Assembly (NCBI GenBank): GCA_028583415.1 | Contig: CM053266.1 | Span: 36,327,758-36,391,757, forward strand | Origin: Protea cynaroides | Lineage: Eukaryota; Streptophyta; Magnoliopsida; Proteales; Proteaceae | Direction of reading: 5' to 3' | Length of the DNA stretch: 64,000 nucleotides | In this document: positions 46,105 to 57,778 of the stretch, piece after piece | Position numbering within the stretch: the stretch's first letter is position 1 | Layout: every line of letters starts with the position of its first letter | The notes under the pieces: generated by a model | What the model was told of the DNA's origin: nothing | The model's input: the letters and a program-made list of their open reading frames with translations, nothing else | Databases searched by the model: none | Program-made: the position numbers and the translations under genes

Positions 46105-47890
46105 AAGGAGAACAGTTAGGAATTATAGGGACAACTAGCATGGTCCTAGCAGCTTATCATTACCACCCTTGTCCTCCATTGATTAACCAACCTCATAATG
46201 TATGGTTCTTTATGCAATTGCCTTGTACCTTGGTTCATCGTTTCAAGTTAGTGATGACTATGAATAAAGTTATGTCCTGATAGGAACAAATGTACACCCC
46301 CAATTAGGAAATGGTCCGTGGTTGGACCCCTCATCCAATGAGGAGCACACATGTGGCACTCAAAATCTGATTTGGAGGTGCCTGCCATCTCCCTACGATC
46401 TCGGGGATGGCCCTAGATCCATAGGATCGTAGGGCAATTCTTGGCTTAGTCATTTCTCGGTTAGCAATGGCCATCCCCCATGAAGAGTCCCCATCTACGT
46501 CAGAATCACAGGATCTGCTGGAAGAAATCCAGTGCACGATCCTAATCGAACAAACAATAAAGCTTTGTCCCCGCACTTGTCCCATGCCCTCTGCAAGATA
46601 GGTTGCGGAAGCTCCCCTTGGTGCGTATGTGCCATGGTGTTGATAGCACCATCCAAAGACCTTTCGAGCACCTCCATTCGGCCAATAAACTCGTCCTTCA
46701 GTTCCCCCATTCGGCCTTCAAGCTCATCCTTGCTTTGTTCCACAACATCAACCTTCTCCTCAGTCTCGGCCATGGCTAATTCCACCCAAGCTAGTCGCGC
46801 CTGCATAGCTTCTACCACATCTTCAGACTTGTCCTTATTCCTCTTGTTCCTCCCCGTGTTGAGGTTGGCCTCCCTCCCTCAAGCTTTCTCGATGCCACTC
46901 CTCTCTTGCGCCATAGCAACTACGCCTTGCACCTCTGAGCTAGACATGATGCTTTCATGTGCACTAGTGTCTCCCCTCGCAACCGTGCTCTGATACCACT
47001 TTGTCACGGCCTTAGTCTTTACTAAGCCAACCATGTCGGCAGTTAGTCATTCACAAGTTTTTTCGTAGTGCTAATTCAGTCTTATTCCTTGGGAGCTAGA
47101 AAAAACCTGAAAGAAAACACAAGAGCTTGAGAATAAAGAGTGTATTACACTAGTAGTCTTATTACAAGCTTGGTTGCTAGATTGCTAGGTGCCGTCAACA
47201 AATGAGAGCAACCCAATTTATAGGCACCAAAGAATGAAATAAATGGCTATGATATGTACAAGTGTCTTCCATCCAATGGTTAATAACAGTCTAGTTATGA
47301 GTTTAAAACATTTCCACTTCCTTATTAGAGAACTCTATGTACAAGTAATACTTAGAAGGTTTCAATAACCTTTCATGTGTGGATAATTCTAATGGACCAA
47401 CCCACGGAACTATCCCACGGATCGTATTGGACGTTCATGTTGGCGGGTCATGGGTCATGACAAAGAGCTTATCATTATGGAAACAATCAGCATGGTCTTA
47501 GCAGTAGCTTTACCATAACCACCCTAGTCCTCCATTATCTAACTTCACAATGCATGGCTCCTTTGCAATTGCCTTATACATTGGTTCATCATCTTAGGTA
47601 GGTGATGATGAATCTGAGTAAACGTTGGTATCAATTATTAGGGAACAATAGAATAGATAATGGGAAAAACAAATTGTCATAGTGACAATTAGCCTTATCA
47701 CCAACAATAGTTTATCATTATGGGAACATCTGCATGGTTTCAATAGTAGCTTATCAATACCATCCTTGTCCTCCATTAACTAACCTCACAATGCATGACT
47801 CCTACTAGAATTGCCATTTACGTTGGTTGATCATTTCAGGTTGGTGATGGTTGTGAGTAAAAGTGGTATCTATTATTAGGGAACAATAGA
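46105..47890. repeat. Degenerate tandem repeat of about 230 bp, split by an LTR element
   Basis: Three copies are seen at about 46105-46290, 47470-47640 and 47640-47890. Each has AGCATGGT.CTAGCAG or a variant, TTATCATTACCACC.TTGTCCTCCATT, ACCTCA.AATG.ATGG.TC, GCAATTGCCTT and TTGGTT.ATC. The first and second copies are separated by the LTR element with its LTR at 47002-47462. Function unknown. Confidence 0.7.
46300..47462 (-). mobile_element. Partial gypsy-like LTR element, minus strand
   Basis: The LTR is at 47002-47462: read on the minus strand it starts TGTCATGACCC and ends GGCCGTGACA. The primer site TGGTATCAGAGC (plus 46987-46998) follows three bases later. A gag start lies at 46947 (MSSSEVQGVVAMAQERSGIE), broken by one stop, and continues to about 46495 with QARLAWVELAMAETEEKVD, the coiled N-terminal segment of plant gypsy gag. 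The remaining gag, pol and 3' LTR are missing; the low-coordinate end near 46300 is not certain. Confidence 0.75.
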
Positions 47891-48189
47891 ATTGATAATG
47901 GAAAAAACTAGTTGTCATCAGGTAGGTGACAATCAGCATTGTCACCAAGTGCTTGAAGTCTTCCCCCTCTCTTTCCCAACTCGTCCCCCCCTTGCGGCCT
48001 CATTACTGGTTTCTACTAGGATCAAGCCTTACATCTCTAGAGCCATATGAAGACTAGTCTACCCTTCCAATTGGGGTTATTACGGGTCTGGTATCAGTAA
48101 TACTAGACAATCGTGTTGGTATGTTGGGTTCCCCATACCCACTATAGCAGCTCAAACCTAAAATTTCTTTGATTCGAGTTTTCTATTAA

Positions 48190-49434
48190 AAGACTTCAAC
48201 CTCACCAACTTACTCCTTATTCCCAAAGACAATAATGTAGAAATGATCGACCAATTTCGGCGGATCAACCTCTGTTCGGTAATCTATCGAATTTTTTCAA
48301 TTTTTTCCAAAGTTCTTTCTCGTAGATTGAAGAAGCTCCTTCTCTCCATCATTCAGCAAGAGCGAAATGCATTTGATATAATTGAAGCATTTCAGAGAAT
48401 GTTATTATTGTACATGAGGTTTTTCATCTATGAAGAAAAAAGTTGGTGGCAAGGAATTCTTTTCCTCCTTCAAACTTGATCACATGCGAAATGCTTTTGA
48501 TATAATTGAATGGAGTTTTCTTCGACTAGTTCATACAAAGTTAGGATTATGCCACAAATGGATCACTCTTTTGATGGAATGTGTCTCAACGGTTTCATTC
48601 TCCTTTTTTGTCAATGGGGTTCAGAAAAGCATATTCCACTCAAGCTGTTGACTTCGGCAAGGTGATCCCCTTTCCCCAACTTTGTTCATTTTGTGTATGG
48701 ATTTCTTATCTACGTTAATCCACAATGCCTCCTCTAATGGTACCATTGATGGAATCAAAGTTCAGAGAATGAGCCCGAAATCACCGATCTCCATTCGTTG
48801 ACGATTGCATTTGATCTTGCAGACTTACTTGCTGCTTTTGGGTAGTCAGTCAATTTGGAAAAATCCATAGCATATTTTAGCACAAACACCCAACCAAGGC
48901 TGAAAAGGATTTTTGCCTGAATCATGGGGATCAAAGTTGTACATCATCCAAGGAAATACCATGGTCTTCCGACTTCTTTTAGCTAATCTAAGAAGGAAAC
49001 ATTCCAAGAGTTTCTTGACAAGATCATTAGTCGGATCAATACTTGGAAAGTGAAAACATTACATCCACCTGAAAGGGCGATCCTCGTGAACTTAGTTGTT
49101 GTAACTATCCCTCAGTTTACCATGGGCCATTTCAAGCTCTCGGATTCCTTGCTTCATAATATAAACTCAGTTAATGTCGATGCTGGGGTGGGGGCCGATC
49201 TACTGATGAGAGGAAAATTTATTGGATTAGTTGGGAATGTCTTTCCCTCCCCAAGCTTGAAGGCAGTTTGGGCCTTCATGATCTAAAACTTTAAAATGTT
49301 GCCTCTCTTGCTAAGATCGGTTGGCAATGCCTACGCTGACTTGGCTTTTCGACTAAGGAGGCATTTTGGTAGGAAGGCCGACCACTACATAAGCTGCCAT
49401 CAATCCAGGAGAGAAGCAAGCAACCTTTCTTTGA
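48190..49434 (+). pseudogene. LINE ORF2 reverse transcriptase fragment (outer LINE)
   Basis: The plus strand gives plant L1-type reverse transcriptase in broken frames: IPKDNNVEMIDQFRRINLCS, SKVLSRRLKKLLLSIIQQER, a duplicated RNAFDIIE segment, WSFLRLVHTKLGLCHKWITL, VNGVQKSIFHSS, then QGDPLSPTLFILCMDFLST. The catalytic region reads FVDDCI (about 48791-48808) instead of FADD. C-terminal pieces run to 49434, where a second LINE is inserted. The outer ORF2 appears to resume at 51877. Confidence 0.8.
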
Positions 49435-49456
49435 AGGCTTGAGGTGTGGGGTTGCT

Positions 49457-51492
49457 ATGGCTTCTGGCGGCTTTAGGCCGTCGGTCCCTAGGGCTAGCTT
49501 TATTGGTAGTGGTGGTAAAGGTTACGACAGGGGGTCAGGGAATGTGAACCCTAACTCGATTGTGCTCTGGGATAGTGAAGTGATGTTGTGACCTAGGGTT
49601 TTGAATGCTCAGGTCGAGGTTGAGAGTTCTGGGGCATCGGGGATGGTGGGTTTGCCATCTTCAGTGCAACCTACTATGGAAAAGTCGATTGTAGTCTCGA
49701 ATCTGGGAATAAGCCCTGAGGCCTGACAGTCGAATATGACTTTTTTCTGTTGGCATCTCTGGATTAATTGGCCGCAATAGCCATGGTCGTGGAGTCACGA
49801 ATCTAGTGCAGAATCCGACTATTCAGTCGGTGGCCACGTTTGCCATGATGCCTATGGTTCCGACAGCGGTTGCGACACCTAGTGTCTCGTTATCAGCCAC
49901 TGGTTTTGAATCTATGCAAGCAGAAACTTTGAGTTCTGTTTTACTGTCAACGCTATTGCATGCATCGGTAGGGTTATAGAAAGGGTTGATGCAGAATATC
50001 GTGAACCTGTTCACACATGCGATGTCAATATCGGAGCCTGCAATAGGGTTACAAAATGGTTTGATCTAGGTTACGGTGAACCCTTTCACTCAGGCGATGT
50101 CAGTTTCAGATCCGGTGGTGGCTTCTACACCTACTGGGATGCCGTTGCCAATACAAGGGGTGGTAGCTGGTCGGAATCCGATAGTTATAGTCGGTGCAAC
50201 TCTTATAGAACCAGGAATGGAAAGTGGTTGGGTAGATCTTGGCAAATTTTTGGGGTTTCCTTCTCAGGAAGCTCCTACACCCACTTTTGGTAACTTGCCT
50301 GATCGAGTCCAAGCTACGATTATGGAAGGTAATGTGATGAGGGGTATGCAAAGGCTTTCCAGTAAAAGAAGGTGATGGTTGGCATGAGAAAAAGGAAAGA
50401 CACCAGTTTCTTTTGGTATATCGTAGCATGAGCAAGGTGATGGTATTGCAACGGATCCAAAACAAGGCTCAACCAGGCCAGTTGCTAGTATGAACCAATC
50501 TGGGCCAACAGTAGGAAATTGTTCATTTGCATCTGTGTTGACTAGGTTACCAGATCTTAACGATTTACTTGAACCGGTGGTAACAGGAGGTATCACTCGT
50601 GTGGTCATCCCACAGGCGGCGTATGAGCTGCAACTTGAAAAATATAAGCTAGCAATAATTGGTCAAGTTATTACGAGGGGACTTCTTTTGAGTGATATTT
50701 ATCTCATTTTGTCAGAGCAGTGGGGGAGCTTGAATAAATTTGAAATGACTTCCATGTGGAAGGGTTACTTTGTGTTCAGATTTTTCTTGAAGGAGTCGCT
50801 ATTATCGGTGTGGAAGAGGGGAATAACTAGAATAAATGGTCAGCCATTGCGACTCCAGCAGTGGGAGCCAAGTTTCGATGTAGATAAAGTAAGACCTCTA
50901 CACCATACTTGGTGGGTGAAGTTACCTGGGTTTGCATTAGAGTTGTGGGATGATGACATTATCTTCTCGATTGGGAAGGCTCTAGGTAAGCCAATTTGTA
51001 TTGATAGAAATATCCAATATAAAACTCGGGGCCGATATGCACGATTTACTGTGGAGATGGAAAGTGGCCACCCACGCTTGTACGAGGTGATGGTGGAGTG
51101 TGTTCATAATTGAAAGCAGTGTTTTTTGAAACAAATGATTGAATATGAAGATCCCCAGATTCAGTGTGGTGCTTGTGGTACTGTAGGGGATTGTACAAGG
51201 GATAGTAAAGGGAAGGAGACTGCGTTGAATGGATCTGACATGCATCATGATCAGCTAGATGTGGTTTTGCCACAGAATGCTAGGGACACACAACCTTGGA
51301 ATCGAGATTAGTTCTCGGTCTGACTTGGGGAGGTGGGAGGACGTTGAGGATGAGCGTGATGATAATGAGATGGAGGAGGGTGAGGATGTTGCGGCTGTTG
51401 TTCCTGGAAAGGTGGAGGTAACATTTGATGACGTGTTGACAATTGATGCCAGCCTAAGTAAACATTTATTTGAAAGAGGGAAGAAGCAATGA
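49457..51492 (+). pseudogene. LINE ORF1 (DUF4283 RNA-binding type), degenerate
   Basis: Starts MASGGFRPSVPRASFIGSGG and soon meets stops. The best part, 50490-51113, reads PTVGNCSFASVLTRLPDLND, then VVIPQAAYELQLEKYKLAII, GQVITRGLLL, MTSMWKGYFVFRFFLKESLL, VWKRGITRINGQPLRLQQWE and HTWWVKLPGFALELWDDDII. This is the DUF4283 domain with its WxxG and W.LPG features, found in plant L1 ORF1 proteins that bind element RNA. A decayed knuckle (QCGACGTVGDC, about 51156-51190) and an acidic tail follow. Several stops make it non-functional. Confidence 0.82.
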
Positions 51493-51761
51493 GTTGTTGT
51501 AGGGTAGGATTTGCATGTAAACCTTGAGGATGTAGTTGCTGCAGTTGTAGGGAACCGGAGGCCAGTTACCTACTCTCCAAGGGTGACCAGGAGTGTGGCT
51601 AATCACAAGATTGGTGCCTGATGAGGGTGCTAGTTTTTTTGGGTTTATAGTGTAGGATGGTTTTTCATTGTTCTAAGGTGCTTGCTAGTCGAATCCTGTT
51701 TGCTGTAGGTGGGTTTCTTGACCAGTAGGGATTGCCTTTTTTTTTTTTTCCTCTTCTATTT

Positions 51762-51767
<6 letters not shown>

Positions 51768-51829
<62 letters not shown>
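51768..51829. repeat. (TA)n microsatellite in the LINE 3' end
   Basis: About 30 TA units 12 bp before the poly-A tail of the nested LINE. Confidence 0.95.
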
Positions 51830-51832
<3 letters not shown>

Positions 51833-51876
51833 TCTTTAGCAAAAAAAAAAAAAAAAAAAAAGCTGTCTTTCTTTGA

Positions 51877-52035
51877 TCCACCTTCCTAGGCAATTCTCCC
51901 TAGGTTAGACACTAAATGGATTGTCTTCTAAAAAGTATTTATTTCCCAAATGTCGATTTTCGGCATTCGGCTGCTTCTTCTCGTTCCTCATGGCTTTCGC
52001 GCAGTATCTACAATGGTAAAGATTTGTCATTATTT
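51877..52035 (+). pseudogene. Outer LINE ORF2, continuation after the nested insertion
   Basis: Reads LRLDTKWIVF- and ISQMSIFGIRLLLLVPHGF-like sequence in broken frames, plausibly the C-terminal part of the ORF2 interrupted at 49434. Copy B of the segmental duplication starts directly after it. Confidence 0.45.
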
Positions 52036-52233
52036 TCTTTTTCCCAAACAGTTATTCCAGAACTTTTGGTGCTGTAGTAGACAGGAGTAAGGAGGTTTTA
52101 TAGATTTTAGTGTCCAAATTTTGGAACTTGATTCTTGATAAATTGTGTTAACAAGGTCATATTCGACATCTCTAAACTAATCTTATAGACTTACGAAGAA
52201 AATTTTATAAGCTTTGAAAAGCCCCTATCTTAC

Positions 52234-52309
52234 TGTCGTTCTCAAGGAGTAGGCAACTAGAAGACCTGCAACACCTCTTCAAGAGTAAACTAGATAATAA
52301 TCTAGCCAT
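52234..52309 (-). pseudogene. Broken copy of GRXS15 exon 1
   Basis: Matches 31818-31892, with the ATG (52307-52309) and the donor GTAAG kept. One extra base in the run read as ACACCTCTTC on the plus strand (copy A: ACACCCTTC) makes it 76 instead of 75 nt and shifts the frame after MARLLSSLLLK. No other GRXS15 exon follows within copy B, and the upstream region beyond about 53395 is replaced. It cannot encode a glutaredoxin. Confidence 0.85.
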
Positions 52310-52335
52310 TATATTATGTATGGCGAGTCAAATGC

Positions 52336-52499
52336 AGATAGAAATCCTCTCATTCCCCTCATGCTGGCATGAAGAAATTCAGTGGCTGTAGTTTACTGTG
52401 TGCACATATCGATGTATTGGTATATGCGCACAGTGAATGACAACCATTGGATTTCCTCATACCGGCCTGAGGGGCAGGGCATGAAAGGATTTGAATCCA
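52336..52499. mobile_element. Short MITE in the GRXS15 pseudo-exon flank, empty site in copy A
   Basis: TCAAATGC flanks it (52328-52335 and 52500-52507). The ends are GAAATCCTCTCATTCCCC and, in reverse complement, CAAATCCTTTCATGCCCTGCCCC with a small gap. Copy A has TCAAATGC once at 31911-31918 with the same flanks and no insertion. It resembles the 44505 MITE at its ends. Confidence 0.85.
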
Positions 52500-52945
52500 T
52501 CAAATGCTTCAGGCTTGTATTTATGATAGGCACAAAGCAATATGTAAGTTTTTACCTCAAAAAAAGAAAAGAAAAAAAAAAGCAATATGTAAGTGAAATG
52601 TTCCTAACCAAAAGAATAAGCAAGCTATTAATTCGACAAGTACAATCCAGAAGTGGTTTACAAAAAATCTCAGTTCAAGGGGAAATAGTATGAATAACAG
52701 AATGTCTGAAGTAGATGTGACAGGACTGCATAAAACAAAACCATCATGTATATCATTCAATTCCACAAAGAAGTCCATAATATCAGAGTGGAAGCACCAA
52801 AATTGATATTCATAACAGCATTCTTGATGAATGTGATAAAAGAGACCCGAATATAACCTAGAACAAGAAATTGAATGCATGTCTACAGATCTCTAATGTA
52901 TCCTTGCACTTAAACCAAATCCGCTCCAACAATATAATGAATTTT

Positions 52946-52949
<4 letters not shown>

Positions 52950-53008
<59 letters not shown>
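52950..53008. repeat. (TA)n microsatellite expanded in copy B
   Basis: About 29 TA units between TTTTCCTA and CCCTCAAAACC. Copy A has only TATATGTTATA at the same place (about 32310-32320). Confidence 0.93.
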
Positions 53009-53011
<3 letters not shown>

Positions 53012-54064
53012 CTCAAAACCATATCTCGATGAAAGTGTGACAAATTTAATTGTTCCAATTAATACATAAACCTTAATTCCAAAAGATTATATTGTTACGA
53101 TTATTGCTGCTGTTTTAGTTTTGGTAGTTAAATCTTCATAATAATCTTAGCAAAAAATATAAACACCAATTTAATACATTCAAAAACCGTAAAACCATCT
53201 TCTAAAGTATCTCCTTCTTTCTTGCTCTACATGAACCAAAATTTTAGACACCATCTCAGCTATCTCCCTAATCATATATATCTTATTTAAAAATTCAAAT
53301 CATCAATCTTCGGTTCCACAACAAAACCATAGCCAATAAAAAGAGAAACTAAATCCAACAAACCTGCCATCATAATAATCATATATAAGCCTCCGGGGAT
53401 TGAATTTGTTGGGCATGGGCTAATAGAGTTGTGGGCCTTTGACTTTGCGATTCTATGTCATCATACAGTTTAATGAATCCATTCCAATTCTAGGCTTCCT
53501 GCAGCCTCCAAGGGGGTTCGGATCTGTTGGGTTTTGGCTAATAGGGTTGTGGGCCTCGTGGCTAATGGGCTAATAAGGGGAATCGCCATTGTCCTTTTGC
53601 CAATTATTATTCTAAAGCTTTGTAAAGACAGTGGGAATCGCAAGCCGCCACATTAGCTACTATCACAACCACAACCCACTATTGCATCTGGGCCCTCCCC
53701 TTTGGATACCCATGGTCTCCTCTACCTGCACTCAACTCAAACCATGCACGCATATTTATATTCTCACCAAGTTTGTAAACCCAACTCTTCTTCAATATCA
53801 ATTCTATCCACAACAGATCGATGTACGGATTCAATGGTGAGTTGACACGTGATCGATTCTTAATAAAATAATACTAAAATAAGATTCAAATTGGGATTGC
53901 CATTTTCAAAAATCGATACTATCAGACTTGGGGAGTTGCTTAATTGGTTTTGGTTCCCTAGTGGATGTTGGATTGTTAAGTTTCCATCTTAAAAATTCAA
54001 ACTAGTATATACAGGGATTTTCAAATATTTAAGTTAGTCAAGGTCTTAGACTTAACGAATGTGG

Positions 54065-54465
54065 GATTATGTTACGGTTAGTCAACCACAGCAGGCTGAT
54101 GAGGTGGCAAAACCTAGAAGAGGCACAGGAGAGCGTGTCCAACCTGCAAGATTAAAAGATTATATTAGTAGGTAGAAAGGAATATTGTAACAGATCGAAT
54201 ATGGTTAGAATATAGTTAAGAGTAGAGTTAGAAAGGGTATAAGTAGAGAAGACGGTATATGAGAAAAGAGTACAACAGTAATAAGCTTCATCTTCTTCCT
54301 TAAGAGGTACCTACCCTTGAAGTAGCTAGGCTTCTCTGTAACCTTCTGAAATTCCTCTTATCCCTGTAATTCTTGCTTCTTGAATATTAAACAATAATAA
54401 ATTATTCCCAATAATCCTTTTCGTGTCTACTGCTACTGAATGACTGTGAAGAGGGAATCTAAAAC
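54065..54465 (+). mobile_element. Fragment of an LTR retroelement (polyprotein end plus partial LTR)
   Basis: Starts with a frame reading VAKPRRGTGERVQPARLKDY then a stop, like the C-terminal tail of plant LTR polyproteins. This is followed by LTR-like text ending in a polyadenylation-type region (AATATTAAACAATAATAAA). It is absent from the matching place in copy A (about 37620). Ends not defined. Confidence 0.45.
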
Positions 54466-56361
54466 TTTAATACCATGTTAATTCTTTTAAGTATATAAAA
54501 CATCCAAATTCTAGACTTAACCAATATAAAATTATTTTTAAAAAAAATCTGGGGTGGTCATTTGTGAAACTCAACACGGACGGACACCAATAGCAGGCAG
54601 TGTCAAATGTCAGATTTTGACGTAGGACCAAAGGAAGAAGAGCCAAGAGAGGAGAGCAACAGCCTCCGACAAGTTGGAGTTGGTGAGCATATTCTCCTCC
54701 CTCTATGTATTGTTAATGTTAACTCCATCCATGTCTCTGGTTAATTTGTCGACCTCAGACTGTCTTTAGAGAAAGATGTTTCTTTTTTTGTGTTCCGCGT
54801 TTCTGTGACTCACAGTGATTATTTATATTACTACGGAACAACCTCACTTCAGGCTATGTCTCCACCATGATAGGGAGACACAGATGTTTTATTTTCTTTC
54901 CATGCAGTGTCCAGATTCCACCATGCTTGGGAGATGAGAGCTGTTTTATTTTCTTGTGTTCCACTTTGTGTGTATGTTTCAGTGACTATTAAGAGTACTA
55001 CAGTGTGTAAAATTAATATCCTAAAAGTTCAAAATTAAAATCATGGAAGAGAACAAACCAAACCCCCCCTCCCCCAACCCCAAAAAAAAAAAAAAAAAAA
55101 AGAAAAGAAAAAAAAAAGAGAACAAATAACCAAGTTTCCAACAAGCAATCTTGTAATGAAAATGGTGACCACTCTATCGGTGTCATGTGCATTTTCTCTC
55201 CACTTGGATAATAGCTCTTCTGTACATATCCATTGGCATGACATGGGAGATTTTGTAAGAAAGCAAATATTTTCATGGTATTGGTATTGGCTGATGCCAA
55301 AACCGATCCGACACCAATAAAAATAAAAATACAGATATTGATGGTATAGCCAAAAGGATGTATTGCTGCACAAACTCGATCGTCTCTGGCTCAATGAGAT
55401 CTAAACACAAGAAAGCAGAGAGATAGAGTGATGGTCGGGTTGGATAACTCTTAGACCACTTCGATGCCTAAGCCGGTTCGTAAGGCAAACAGTATGGAAC
55501 AAACAAAGTGGCTACTCCTTTGATTAGGTGGGGATAGGCAATCGACTTTTACAGAGTGACAGAGTTCACTTAGACTATAAAGATTTAGATCCGTTTACCT
55601 TTGTTGGTCCTTTGCTTATAGGCATGGAGTGGTTGGTGTATATCTGGTAAATGCTACTAGTTATGGTAGGAGGTTGGCTCTGGAGGCACGATTCTCGTCT
55701 CATGCGAGAGACTAGCTATATTTCTTATATGCCCGTCGATCTAGCCATTAGATCTCGGACTTCCATATCCGCTTTCTGATCTTGGCCTTCGGATCTTTGG
55801 CAAGGATAGACTTTCCTTATCAAGAACAGGTTCTTCCTTATTGGAGATCTTCCATAGATAAGCTCCCCCTGTATATCACCATCCAATGAGAATGATTTTG
55901 CTCGTCCTTATCCTGATAGTTCGGATGAACTGCCAGCTTGGCATAGATCACAGTATCTCCATAGTTCTATGTGATCTTTCCTTTTATGTCTCCACCCTCA
56001 ACGGACTTAAGTTAACCTAGCCCAGTCGTAAAATTGGGTCTATCCAAGTCTCTCGAACAATCTCGGATTTGTTACTGGTGTACAGATATTCAGTCTTGAT
56101 TGGTGTCATCTTGTGACACGTGGCCTCCTCTAGTCGTGGTTTCTTCGAACACATGTTACACTGTTATTGGTGGGGGAGTAATCCCTATAACAGGATGTAA
56201 ATACAGGGCAAGGTAATATTGTTTGAAATTCTTAAAGCGATATCTCATCCACACTATGCAATTGCTATCCCACTTATACCACAAACTTCCCCTTGAGTTG
56301 CTGACAATTGTTGCACAGGACCTCCTCAAAGTACCATTAAGCTCAATTGTGATTTTATTTA
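54466..56361. other. Copy B intergenic sequence with LTR-like pieces
   Basis: 54466-54700 is shared with copy A. 54700-56361 is not. It has a C/A homopolymer stretch at 55068-55120 and, near 55440-55500, ACCACTTCGATGCCTAAGCCGG, a diverged form of a phrase in the copy A region near 37927. I read 55430-56220 as a probable solo LTR or LTR fragment but could not define its ends. No gene. Confidence 0.45.
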
Positions 56362-57159
56362 GGATAAATTACACAGACACCCCCTCTATTGTAGTGAAAC
56401 TACACAGAACTACCTTGCTTTTATAAAAGTTACACAGAATACCTCTCTAACAATGCTATCATACAATATCATCCACACCGTTACTTTTAACTTAACGGCA
56501 GGGGCTCAAATTTTTTTTAAGACAAAAATACCTTTATTCTATTTTTTTTTTCTTTTACCGTTCTTTTGCTTCAACTTCTTTTTCTGTTCTACTTCGTATC
56601 TTTTTCTTTTCTAAGGAACAAGAAAGCAATTAGTCATAATAACATGACCAAAAGTGATACAAACAAACAGTAGCAAAGTAGGAAAAAAAAATAACAATAT
56701 CTAAACCCACTGACCGAGATTGCCCGGAGAGAAAAAAAAAAAAGAAAGAACAAAACCCCTCTAATCAGAAATCATCACTCACGCATCATTGTAGATATAA
56801 AAACCCCAATCTAAATTGTTCTGTAACAAGGAACCAGAAATTCTAGATGAAACCATCTCTAACAGCTTCATGACTAATCATGGGAAATTGAAATATCCCT
56901 AGAGCCTATCATTAAAGTAACACTCACAAGAAAGAGATAGTAGAGAAAAATAAAAGTAAAAAAAAAATGAAGTAGAGTCTGAATGAAGCTCAACCTGCAC
57001 TTTTCTCTCCTCCTTTCCTCTTTTCATCCTGCCGAAGCACTTCTTCTCTTCTGTTGTTTCTTCCTTCTTCTTCTGCTCCTCTTCTTCTTGTTTTTTTTTT
57101 TTCGCCGGCAACAGTGGCCTCTCTCCTTCTGCAGCTTCTTCGGTTGAAAACTTCTCAGT

Positions 57160-57162
<3 letters not shown>

Positions 57163-57216
<54 letters not shown>
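57163..57216. repeat. (CT)n microsatellite
   Basis: About 27 CT units inside the Mutator-like element at 56362. Confidence 0.95.
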
Positions 57217-57218
<2 letters not shown>

Positions 57219-57639
57219 ATTCATAAGGGATTATGAAAACTTGTATGATAGGAGTGGGTAATGAAGGGGCAGTTAGGTAATTTGGCCTGGCTGGGTTGTA
57301 AAACCCAACATAACCCTAAAAGAGAAGGGGCTTGAATCAGAGAAGGTGAGAGAGATTTTGTTTTTTTTTTCCTCTTCTCTATGGTTACGGAAGGGGAAAA
57401 AGAATGAGAGAAAGCGGGATGTCAGAGGGATCTGGGATTCGAACGGAGAAGGCATATTGGCTGGAAAGGGAAGATCCGGGTGGTACTGGTTTCTGCTAGA
57501 GGCCGTTTGATAAGGTAAGCAGAAAGAAGGATTTTCAGGCGGGGTTACTGAGAAGGAAGACTGAAGACAGAAGGGTTGTGTGTCGGCCACGGCCAAGAAA
57601 AACTCTGGAGAGGAAAACCAGGGAGGAGAGCTGTCAACC

Positions 57640-57778
57640 GAGAGAATAGGAAGACGGCTTGCAGGCAGAGAGCGAATTCCCCTCAAGATCAAGCACTTCT
57701 AACTTGTAAAGACCCCAGATTTCAACAGGAATTTCACCACTAAAATCTTTGAATGGCAACGACAAGATACGAGTAGAA
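57640..57778 (-). pseudogene. Captured LRR receptor-like kinase fragment (RPK2-like)
   Basis: On the minus strand one frame reads TRILSLPFKDFSGEIPVEIW then GLYKLEVLDLEGNSLS, a leucine-rich repeat pair that closely resembles the ectodomain of RPK2/TOAD2-type receptor kinases (RVLSLPF..FSGEIP..IWG..KLEVLDLEGN). A stop follows shortly after. Only about 40 residues are recognisable; there is no transmembrane or kinase part. It lies just inside the right terminal repeat of the MULE, so I infer capture by the transposon. Confidence 0.75.

Larger units (their letters stand above)
49435..51860 (+). mobile_element. L1-type LINE, ORF1 only, nested in another LINE
   Basis: A 16-bp target duplication with three mismatches flanks it: AGCAACCTTTCTTTGA (49419-49434) and AGCTGTCTTTCTTTGA (51861-51876). 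It ends in a (TA)n tract, GAATCTTTAGC and a 20-base poly-A (51841-51860), as expected for a LINE 3' end. It contains ORF1 but no ORF2, so it is internally deleted or a short derivative. Removing it rejoins the outer LINE. Confidence 0.85.
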
